Shown here: in pieces, positions 57,506 through 64,000 of the stretch
Numbering within the stretch: position 1 is the stretch's first letter
Layout: each line of letters opens with the position of its first letter
Assembly: GCF_001513975.1 (NCBI RefSeq)
Contig: NZ_KQ947990.1
Location: 360,336-424,335 of the forward strand
Reading direction: 5' to 3'
Source of the DNA: Streptomyces curacoi
Lineage (GTDB): Bacteria; Actinomycetota; Actinomycetes; Streptomycetales; Streptomycetaceae
DNA length: 64,000 bases
Translations under genes and position numbers: made by a program
Notes under the pieces: generated by a model
Database searches by the model: none
What the model was told of the DNA's origin: nothing
Seen by the model: only the letters and a program-made list of their open reading frames with translations

Positions 57506-59740
57506 GTGGCCACATTCCTGTACAAACTCGGCAGGCTCGCCTTCAGGCGACGCCATTTCGTCGCCCTGATATGGGTCGCCTTGCTCACTCTCGCCGGTGT
57601 GGGCGCGGCCAGCGCGCCCGCCGCGGGCACCACGTCCTTCTCGATCCCCGGCACCGAGGCGCAGAAGGCCTTCGACCTGCTGGAGCAGCGCTTCCCCGGC
57701 ATGAGCGCCGACGGCGCCACCGCCCGGGTCGTCTTCAAGGCGCCGGACGGCCAGAAGATGACCGACGCCGCCAACAAGGCGACCGTCGAGGAGACCGTGA
57801 AGGAGCTGTCCGACGGCTCCGAGGTGGCCTCCGTCGCCGACCCGTACACCGCGCACGCCGTCAGCAAGGACGGCACGATCGCGTACGCGTCGGTGCGGTA
57901 CGAGGTCTCCGGCATGGAGCTGGAGGACGCCTCCCGGGAGGCCCTTCAGGACGCCGCGCAGGACGCGCGGGACGCCGGGCTGACCGTGGAGGTCGGCGGT
58001 GACGCGCTCCAGGCGACGCCCGAGACCGGCACCACCGAGATCATCGGCATCGCGGTCGCCGCGGTCGTCCTCGTCATCACCTTCGGCTCGCTGATCGCGG
58101 CCGGGCTCCCGCTGCTGACCGCCCTGATCGGCGTCGGTATCGGCATCTCGACGATCACCGCCCTGGCCGGCGCCCTGGAGCTGGGTTCCACGACCTCCAC
58201 GCTGGCGATGATGATCGGCCTCGCGGTCGGTATCGACTACGCCCTGTTCATCGTCTCCCGCTACCGCGTAGAGCTCGCCGAGGGCCGCGAGCGCGAGGAG
58301 GCGGCCGGCCGGGCCGTCGGCACCGCGGGCTCGGCGGTGGTCTTCGCCGGCCTGACCGTGGTGATCGCGCTGGTGGGCCTGTCGGTCGTCAACATCCCGA
58401 TGCTCACGAAGATGGGCATCGCGGCGGCGGGCACGGTCGTGATCGCGGTGCTCATCGCGCTGACGATGGTCCCGGCCCTGCTCGGATACGCGGGGCGCAA
58501 GGTGCGGCCCGCCGGCAGGAAGAGCCGGTGGATGGGCGGCAACCGGGCCGAGAAGAAGACGGCTTCCGGTACGGCCAAGCCGAACATGGGCACCCGCTGG
58601 GCGAGCTTCGTCGTACGCCGTCCCGTGGCCGTCCTCCTCCTGGGCGTCGTCGGCCTCGGCGCGGCGGCCGTCCCGGCGGCCTCCCTGGAACTGGGCCTGC
58701 CCGACGACGGCTCGCAGCCGACGTCCACGACCCAGCGCCGGGCGTACGACCTCCTCTCCGAGGGCTTCGGCCCCGGCTTCAACGGCCCGCTGATGGTCGT
58801 GGTCGACGCCAAGGGCAGCGACGACCCGGACGCCGTGTTCAAGAACGTCGGTGACGACATCAAGGGCATCAAGAACGTCGTGACGGTGACGCCGCCGGCG
58901 CCCAACAAGGCGGGCGACACGGCGACGATCACGGTGATCCCGGACGCCAAGCCGTCCTCGGTGACGACCGAGAACCTCGTGCACGCCATCCGCGACAAGG
59001 GCGCGGAGGTGAAGGCCGAGACGGACGCGACCGTGCTGGTCACCGGCTCGACGGCGATGAACATCGACGTCTCCGAGAAGCTGAACGACGCGCTGCTGCC
59101 GTATCTCGCCCTGGTGGTCGGCCTGGCCTTCCTCCTGCTGATCGTGGTCTTCCGCTCGATCCTGGTCCCGCTGAAGGCGGCGCTCGGCTTCCTGCTCAGC
59201 GTGATGGCGGCGCTGGGCGCGGTGGTCGCGGTCTTCCAGTGGGGCTGGCTCGCGGGCCTCATGGGCGTGGAGGAGACCGGCCCGGTGATGTCCATGATGC
59301 CGATCTTCATGGTCGGCGTGGTCTTCGGCCTGGCGATGGACTACGAGGTGTTCCTCGTGACGCGGATGCGTGAGGCGTACGTCCACGGCGAGAAGGCGAA
59401 CCAGGCCGTGGTGACCGGCTTCAGGCACGGTGCCCGGGTGGTCACGGCGGCCGCGGTGATCATGATGGCGGTGTTCGCCGGCTTCATCGGCTCCAGCGAG
59501 TCCATGGTCAAGATGATCGGCTTCGGCCTGGCGATCGCGGTCTTCTTCGACGCGTTCATCGTGCGGATGGCCATCGTCCCGGCGGTCCTCGCCCTGCTCG
59601 GCAAGAGGGCCTGGTGGCTGCCGAAGTGGCTGGACCGCGCCCTGCCGAACGTGGACGTGGAGGGCGAGGGCCTGCGCACGGACGCCGACGCCAAGAAGGA
59701 CGCGGACCCGGACGAGGACCGCGCGCTGGCTCGCGTCTGA
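57506..59740 (+). CDS. MMPL-family RND-type lipid/drug transporter
   Basis: 744 residues, twelve helices with two large extracytoplasmic loops. Proton-relay motifs GIDYALFIVSRYR (Asp244) and AMDYEVFLVTRMR (Asp612) occupy the places of the MmpL3 Asp-Tyr pairs. It exports lipids, lipopeptides or drugs using proton motive force. GTG 57506 with GGGAG 9 bases upstream. Acidic C-tail. Regulated by the upstream TetR. A terminator follows at 59765. Confidence 0.93.
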   Translation: MATFLYKLGRLAFRRRHFVALIWVALLTLAGVGAASAPAAGTTSFSIPGTEAQKAFDLLEQRFPGMSADGATARVVFKAPDGQKMTDAANKATVEETVKELSDGSEVASVADPYTAHAVSKDGTIAYASVRYEVSGMELEDASREALQDAAQDARDAGLTVEVGGDALQATPETGTTEIIGIAVAAVVLVITFGSLIAAGLPLLTALIGVGIGISTITALAGALELGSTTSTLAMMIGLAVGIDYALFIVSRYRVELAEGREREEAAGRAVGTAGSAVVFAGLTVVIALVGLSVVNIPMLTKMGIAAAGTVVIAVLIALTMVPALLGYAGRKVRPAGRKSRWMGGNRAEKKTASGTAKPNMGTRWASFVVRRPVAVLLLGVVGLGAAAVPAASLELGLPDDGSQPTSTTQRRAYDLLSEGFGPGFNGPLMVVVDAKGSDDPDAVFKNVGDDIKGIKNVVTVTPPAPNKAGDTATITVIPDAKPSSVTTENLVHAIRDKGAEVKAETDATVLVTGSTAMNIDVSEKLNDALLPYLALVVGLAFLLLIVVFRSILVPLKAALGFLLSVMAALGAVVAVFQWGWLAGLMGVEETGPVMSMMPIFMVGVVFGLAMDYEVFLVTRMREAYVHGEKANQAVVTGFRHGARVVTAAAVIMMAVFAGFIGSSESMVKMIGFGLAIAVFFDAFIVRMAIVPAVLALLGKRAWWLPKWLDRALPNVDVEGEGLRTDADAKKDADPDEDRALARV

Positions 59741-59764
59741 CCGGCCGCCGACGCAAGCTGGCCG

Positions 59765-59805
59765 GCCGGTGAGGGCTCCCGTGGGGACGGGGTGCCCTCA
59801 CCGGC
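59765..59805 (+). terminator. Terminator of MMPL gene
   Basis: GCCGGTGAGGGC (59765-59776) and GCCCTCACCGGC (59794-59805), perfect 12-bp stem, followed by TTCTTTC. Confidence 0.88.
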
Positions 59806-59874
59806 TTCTTTCTGCGGGCGCCTTCGCACAAACCCAGTCGCATGCCCCGTACAACCACCGCTACCGTGCCCCGC

Positions 59875-60393
59875 ATGACGACAGCCGCCACTGACGCCAA
59901 GGACGAGGGCTGCGCAGCCCACCCCCGTTTCGCCGAAGCCCTGCACGAGCTGGGGCTCGACGACCTGACCGCCCGGATCCGCCGCTTCCCGGACGCCACC
60001 CGTACCGCCGCCGAGGCCGCCGCGGCGATCGGGTGCGAGCTCAGCCAGATCTGCAAGTCGCTGATCTTCGCGGCGGACGGGGAGCCGGTGCTGGTCCTGA
60101 TGGACGGGGCGTCGCGGGTCGACGTCGAGCTCGTCCGGGAGGAACTGGGCGTCCAGCAGGTCACGCGGGCCAAGGCGGACGTCGTACGGGAGACGACCGG
60201 CTATGCCATCGGGGGCGTACCGCCCTTCGGGCACCGTACGCGGACGCGGGTGCTCGCCGATCGGTCGCTGCTGGAGCACGACGTGGTGTGGGCCGCCGCG
60301 GGCACTCCGCACACCGTCTTCCCCATGGCGCCCGAGGCGCTCGTCGCCCACGCCGGCGGCACCCTGGTGGACGTGCGCGAGCGGACTTCGTGA
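59875..60393 (+). CDS. YbaK/EbsC-family aminoacyl-tRNA deacylase
   Basis: 172 residues. CKSLIFAADGEPVLVLMDGASRVD (catalytic Lys in CKS), ETTGYAIGGVPPFGH and VWAAAGTPHTVFPM are family signatures. It hydrolyses mischarged tRNA (Cys- or Pro-type editing in trans). A TACCGT 7 bases before the ATG suggests leaderless translation. Overlaps the EamA gene by 4 bases (GTGA). Confidence 0.91.
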   Translation: MTTAATDAKDEGCAAHPRFAEALHELGLDDLTARIRRFPDATRTAAEAAAAIGCELSQICKSLIFAADGEPVLVLMDGASRVDVELVREELGVQQVTRAKADVVRETTGYAIGGVPPFGHRTRTRVLADRSLLEHDVVWAAAGTPHTVFPMAPEALVAHAGGTLVDVRERTS

Positions 60394-61235
60394 CCCCGCT
60401 GGTCACCGCCGCGGTCCTGCTCGCGGCCGTCACGCACGCCAGTTGGAACGCCATCGCCCACCAGATCACCGACAAGCTGGTCGGGTTCACGCTCATAGCG
60501 GGCGGCGGGGTGCTGATCGGGCTGGCCCTCGCGCCCTTCGCGGCGTTCCCGGCGGCGGAGGCGTGGCCGTATCTCCTCGCGTCGGCTCTCGTCCACGTGG
60601 TCTACTTCGCGCTGCTCATGAAGTCCTTCCGGCTGGGTGACTTCGGGCAGGCCTACCCGATCGCGCGCGGCACCGCTCCGCTCGTCGTCGCCGTACTCGC
60701 CGCCGTGTTCGCCCACGAGGTGCCCGACGGGTGGGCGGCGGCGGGAATCGCCCTGTCCTGCGCGGGACTTACCGGCGTCGCCCTCTGGGGCCTGCGCGGG
60801 CACCGGCCCAACTGGGCGGCGATCGGCGCCGCTTTGGCGACCGGGCTGAGCATCGCGGTGTACACCCTGCTCGACGGGCTGGGGGTACGCGCCTCCGGGA
60901 CGTCCGTCGGCTACATCGCGTGGCTGATGGTGGTCGAGGGCCTCGCGATTCCGGCGTACGCGGTCTGGCGCTGGCGCCGGGAGACGGTCGCCGTGCTGCG
61001 GCCGTTCGCCGCTCTGGGGCTGCTGGGCGCGGCGCTGTCCGTCGCCGCGTACGGGCTCGTCCTGTGGGCGCAGACGAAGGCGGAGCTGGCGCCGATCGCC
61101 GCGCTGCGGGAGTCCTCGATCATCGTGGGGGCCGCCATCGGGGCCGTCTTCTTCAAGGAGCGCTTCGGGGCGCCCCGGATGGCGGCCGCGGCGCTCCTGG
61201 TCGTGGGGATCGGGATGATGCTGCACGCGAGTTAG
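60390..61235 (+). CDS. EamA/DMT-family transporter
   Basis: 281 residues, ten helices in two repeats of five with LRESSIIVGAAIGAVFFKERFG near the end, the EamA signature. GTG 60390 overlaps the deacylase stop. Exporter of amino acids or metabolites; the coupling to a tRNA-editing gene is suggestive but unexplained. Perfect terminator at 61262. Confidence 0.9.
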   Translation: MTPLVTAAVLLAAVTHASWNAIAHQITDKLVGFTLIAGGGVLIGLALAPFAAFPAAEAWPYLLASALVHVVYFALLMKSFRLGDFGQAYPIARGTAPLVVAVLAAVFAHEVPDGWAAAGIALSCAGLTGVALWGLRGHRPNWAAIGAALATGLSIAVYTLLDGLGVRASGTSVGYIAWLMVVEGLAIPAYAVWRWRRETVAVLRPFAALGLLGAALSVAAYGLVLWAQTKAELAPIAALRESSIIVGAAIGAVFFKERFGAPRMAAAALLVVGIGMMLHAS

Positions 61236-61261
61236 CCGCGGGCAGGCTTTTCGTACCGGCC

Positions 61262-61288
61262 GGGCGGCCGGCCGTTCGCCGGCCGCCC
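61262..61288. terminator. Terminator after EamA gene
   Basis: GGGCGGCCGGC (61262-61272), loop CGTTC, GCCGGCCGCCC (61278-61288), perfect 11-bp stem; also near the convergent secreted-protein stop. Confidence 0.88.
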
Positions 61289-61317
61289 GTGACCTTCGGT
61301 GCGTCAGAGGCGCTCGG

Positions 61318-61590
61318 TCAGAAGGCGCTGTTGCTGCAGCCCATCTTCGAGCCCAGGTGGTTGCTCTGGCTGCCCGCCGGACCCTCGCCGTTGAGCCCGT
61401 TGCCCAGCACGCCGTTGAGCACCCCGACGATGCCGAGGACGTCGATGTTCAGGTCGTGGGACTTGCACTGGGTGCTCTGCTGGACCTTGATGTCGTTGCC
61501 CCGGCCGTCGGCGTGGGCCGTGCCCGCGCCCAGGAGCCCTACACCGCTGAGGGCGGCGACCAGGACTGCGGCCTTGCGAAGCTTGTGCAT
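61318..61590 (-). CDS. Small secreted protein with one Cys pair (paralogue of 581-964 protein)
   Basis: 90 residues. Signal peptide 1-27 (ending AHADG), then QQSTQC, NIDV-G, NG--GN--NGEG, GSQ, LGS-MGCSN. Cys42 and Cys85 are 43 residues apart, exactly as in the His-rich protein at 581-964, but no His-rich insert is present. GGAGAT precedes the ATG. Probably exported and disulfide-linked; function unknown. Confidence 0.8.
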   Translation of the reverse strand: MHKLRKAAVLVAALSGVGLLGAGTAHADGRGNDIKVQQSTQCKSHDLNIDVLGIVGVLNGVLGNGLNGEGPAGSQSNHLGSKMGCSNSAF

Positions 61591-61766
61591 GTCATCTCCG
61601 GTGGAGTGAGGTGGATGCGACGTGAAGCGTCGACTCCTTACGATTGAGGGAGATTAAGTAAGAATTGCCCCAAATCATCCTGCGGCGCGCCGAGTTTCGA
61701 CGATCTTGCACCGGGATGATGCTGCGCCGGACCTGGTGTGAGCAGGTCAACGGCCCCTGAACGGTG

Positions 61767-63239
61767 CTATCCCCGCCGCGCGACGCCCGACAGGTCGTGC
61801 GCCGTCACGCTGTTGCGGTCGCTGACCGAGCGGCCCAGGGCGTGGTGGGGCCACAGCCCCGCGGCCACCCGGCGGCTGCGCTCGCTCCACTGGCGGGCCG
61901 CCAGGCCGCCGGCCTTGTAGTGGTTGAGGGCGTAGCCGCCGGAGTGGATGCGCAGCAGGGTGAAGCCGCCGGGGTACTCCTTGGCGGCGGCGACCTCCTG
62001 CTGCGTGACATGCGGGGCACGCGGCAGCACGGTGCGCTTGTTGCGGTGGGTGTGGCCCGCGTGATGGAGGAAGACGCCCGGCGCGGACGCGTAGGCGTCG
62101 AGGACGGCGCGGGCCTGGCGGCGGTCCAGGCACTGGCCGCGGGTCACCGGGAAGACCGAGTCCCGCACGGTCAGCGGATGGTGGCCGAACACCAGCGTCG
62201 GCTGGTCCGGCTGCTCCCGCAACCGCGCCCGGAACCATGACAGTTGCTCCGGCCCGAGCCCGCCCGAGTCGGCGCCGTTGCCGCTCTTGACGTAGGTGTC
62301 GAGGCCGATGACGCGCAGCCCGCCGAGGTCCTGGGCGAAGTAGCCGGGCCCGCGGCCGTCGAGGAAGGCGGTGTGGAAGGCGCCGTCCGGGGAGCGGTCG
62401 TGGTTGCCGCGTACGACGAAGTAGTCCCGCCCGTGGGTGCCGAACCCGTCCAGGATCCGCCGTGCCTCGTCGAGGTCACGGGCCGCGCCGCCCGCCGAGA
62501 TGTCGCCCCCGGCCAGCAGCAGGTCCGCCCCGCGCCGCCGGGCCTCCTCGACCAGGGCACGGCTCATGACCTCCGGGTAGGGCGCGCGCCCCGGCTGCTG
62601 CGGCACCCCGCGCAGCAGGGGCAGACCGCCCACCAGACCGGCGGTGGTCTCGCCGAGGTGCAGGTCGTTGCAGAGCGCGACCGACAGCAGGTGCCGGCCG
62701 GGCGGGGGCTGCGGGGTGGTGAAGGAGTACGGCCCGCCGCGCGAACCGAGCCCGAACGCCGACGTGCCCACCGCGTTGCCGCGCACCAGGTGCAGCGGGG
62801 TGGGCGTGGCGGCCACGCCCCGTGAGCGGGCCTGGTAGTAGTACGTCTGCCCCGGCTCCAGATCCGTGAGCTCGACCTGGTGATGGGCGGTCGGCCCGTC
62901 CTCGGCCGCGACCCGGTTGAGCCGGGCGGGATGGGTGCCGTAGACGACCTCGCCCTCGGTGATCGCGGGGAGTGGATGGCCCAAGCCGTCGTCCGTGCCC
63001 GGTATCCCGGTGTACCAGGTGATGATCGCGCGGTCCTCGGTGAGGGTGACCAACTCCAGGTTCACCGCGGTCAGGTCGTCGGGGTGCGGTGAGCGCGCCC
63101 GCTGCACGGCGGCGGCCGTCCGCAGCAGGGCAGGGGCGAGACGGGCACCGGAACGCAGCACCTCGCAGGGGCCGGGCAGGGCCGACAGGGCCGACAGGGC
63201 CGCGAGGGCGGGGAGGTGGGCGGAGAAACAGCAGCGCAT
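61767..63239 (-). CDS. Secreted metallophosphoesterase with FN3-like N-terminal domain
   Basis: 490 residues. Hydrophobic Ala-rich N-terminus (SALSALPG, encoded by a short repeat) that may be a signal. A purple-acid-phosphatase-type beta domain follows (about 55-180), then calcineurin-like catalytic motifs NDLHLGE, AGGDIS, RGNHD, GHHPL and AGHTHRN in order. It should cleave phosphate esters with a two-metal centre. ATG 63239 is chosen for the signal and for GAGG nearby. Divergent from the membrane protein at 63499. Confidence 0.88.
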   Translation of the reverse strand: MRCCFSAHLPALAALSALSALPGPCEVLRSGARLAPALLRTAAAVQRARSPHPDDLTAVNLELVTLTEDRAIITWYTGIPGTDDGLGHPLPAITEGEVVYGTHPARLNRVAAEDGPTAHHQVELTDLEPGQTYYYQARSRGVAATPTPLHLVRGNAVGTSAFGLGSRGGPYSFTTPQPPPGRHLLSVALCNDLHLGETTAGLVGGLPLLRGVPQQPGRAPYPEVMSRALVEEARRRGADLLLAGGDISAGGAARDLDEARRILDGFGTHGRDYFVVRGNHDRSPDGAFHTAFLDGRGPGYFAQDLGGLRVIGLDTYVKSGNGADSGGLGPEQLSWFRARLREQPDQPTLVFGHHPLTVRDSVFPVTRGQCLDRRQARAVLDAYASAPGVFLHHAGHTHRNKRTVLPRAPHVTQQEVAAAKEYPGGFTLLRIHSGGYALNHYKAGGLAARQWSERSRRVAAGLWPHHALGRSVSDRNSVTAHDLSGVARRG

Positions 63240-63304
63240 GTCCTCGATGTGGCCCGGGGCGGTTAACGGGGGAGGTGGCGGTGGCGGCGGGGCCAGGTCC
63301 GGTG

Positions 63305-63340
63305 CGCGACATCTCCACGGAACGCGACATCTCCATGGAA
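63305..63340. repeat. 18-bp direct repeat upstream of the phosphoesterase gene
   Basis: 63305-63322 and 63323-63340 are the same 18 bases with one difference (cgcgacatctccaYggaa), in the divergent gap and possibly an operator. Confidence 0.5.
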
Positions 63341-63498
63341 GCAGGGCGAAGGCGGTCACCGAAGCGAATGTGCCGAGTCTCACTGATCCCAAGTTGCGGT
63401 CTTTGCCCCCGCTGCGACCGTCTTCGCTCCGCCACTACGGCCGTTCCCGCTCTCCCACTACGATCAGGTGAGCGAGAGCACACCGAGGGGGCGGGTCA

Positions 63499-63948
63499 GT
63501 GACGGCGCTGAGCGAGGGGTCGGACACCGGAGTCGGCGGCGGGGCACCGCTGGAGCCCGACCGGATCAAGCATCTGGAGTTCATCCAGGCGACGATCACG
63601 CGGCTGGGGACCAACTCCTTCCTGGTGAAGGGCTGGGCGCTGACCCTGGCCGCCGGTCTGCTCGCCCTCTCCGCCAGCCGGCTGAGCTGGCACATCGCGA
63701 CCGTCGGCGTGCTGCCGCTGCTCTGCTTCTGGTACCTGGACTGCTTCTTCCTGCGCCAGGAGAGGGCCTTCCGCCGGCTCTACGACGACGCCCGGCAGCC
63801 CGACAGCACGGTCGAGGTGCTGTCCATGAACGTGCGGCCGTACCTGGCGCAGATGCCCTGGCCGGAGGTCTGGGTGACGCCGACGCTGCTGCTGTTCTAC
63901 GCGCCCCTGCTGCTCGCCGACCTCGCGCTGCTCGCGCTCGCCCTGTAG
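63499..63948 (+). CDS. Small three-helix membrane protein
   Basis: 149 residues. Soluble N-terminus, then KHLEFIQATITRLGTNSFLVKGWALTL, two helices (about 46-80), DCFFLRQERAFRRLYDDAR, and a C-terminal helix. The N-SF-LKGW and FLRQE-FR-LYD motifs mark a widespread family of unknown function as I remember it. GTG 63499 with GAGGGGGCGGG upstream. Divergent from the metallophosphoesterase; no partner evident before the window ends. Confidence 0.72.
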   Translation: MTALSEGSDTGVGGGAPLEPDRIKHLEFIQATITRLGTNSFLVKGWALTLAAGLLALSASRLSWHIATVGVLPLLCFWYLDCFFLRQERAFRRLYDDARQPDSTVEVLSMNVRPYLAQMPWPEVWVTPTLLLFYAPLLLADLALLALAL

Positions 63949-64000
63949 GGCCCCGGCCGCGAACTCACCGCCCCGGACGGCCGATCGCCGCGCAGACGCG

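Noticed and set aside
53387..59428. A 2013-codon minus-strand open frame covering tricorn, TetR and MMPL loci
   Set aside because: Only the first 1097 codons match tricorn; the rest is antisense to the TetR and MMPL genes and has low-complexity His/Asp/Arg content, a high-GC artefact.

Overview
The window is chromosomal DNA of a Streptomyces (or very close relative). Evidence: very high GC with strong third-position bias, GTG/TTG/CTG starts, an RpoA C-terminus of actinobacterial type, an HrdD-type sigma factor next to a phosphinothricin-acetyltransferase-like gene, a SepX/GlpR division gene beside a Glp (MoeA-like) gene, and many TetR/MarR/IclR/WYL regulators paired with exporters. Most of it reads as core chromosome. 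I see no CRISPR array, complete prophage, transposase or antibiotic gene cluster.

Layout. 1-4.3 kb: C-terminus of an rpoA-like gene not followed by rplQ, a secreted His-rich protein, then a membrane protein / histidine kinase / response regulator operon. 4.3-7.5 kb: an accessory island bounded by tRNA-Arg(CCT) and a 39-bp copy of its 3' end. It carries a WXG-like/REase-fold polymorphic toxin broken by a frameshift, a probable immunity gene and no integrase. 7.5-12 kb: FMN reductase under a SoxR-type promoter, a double-length IclR regulator with an in-frame acidic repeat, and an M6-type secreted protease. 11.8-16.2 kb: TetR/MFS, MarR, DOPA-dioxygenase-like and PAT-like genes. 16.4-21.3 kb: hrdD with an exact SigR promoter, TetR, WYL regulator and MFS. 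21.7-25.8 kb: fructose operon (DeoR regulator, fruK, PTS EIIABC).

25.9-40.5 kb: envelope and housekeeping genes: a duplicated-domain hypothetical protein, L,D-transpeptidase, P1 peptidase, LtrA, MscL, SAF protein, MTA phosphorylase, a FmdB zinc ribbon behind a CIRCE operator, MFS, K+/H+ antiporter, penicillin-acylase-type amidase and 5-FTHF cyclo-ligase. 40.6-46.3 kb: galU-glp-moaC-mog-GNAT, then sepX/glpR and tRNA-Ala(CGC). 46.3-53.3 kb: MFS, GNAT, exonuclease III, and a MerR regulator divergent from a flavin monooxygenase / hydrolase / SDR operon. 53.3-60 kb: tricorn protease, and a TetR/MMPL pair with a clear palindromic operator. 60-64 kb: YbaK-EamA, a second secreted Cys-pair protein homologous to the one at 0.6-1 kb, a metallophosphoesterase and a small three-helix membrane protein.

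Regulation is unusually legible. There is a SoxR box, a SigR promoter, a CIRCE element, several regulator palindromes and many perfect rho-independent-type hairpins. The most unusual items are the integrase-less tRNA-bounded toxin/immunity island, the displaced rpoA-like end, the IclR tandem fusion with an expandable repeat, the paired Cys-spaced secreted proteins, and CIRCE control of a poly-Ser FmdB protein. Functional names rest on recognised motifs and recalled family knowledge; no search was run.
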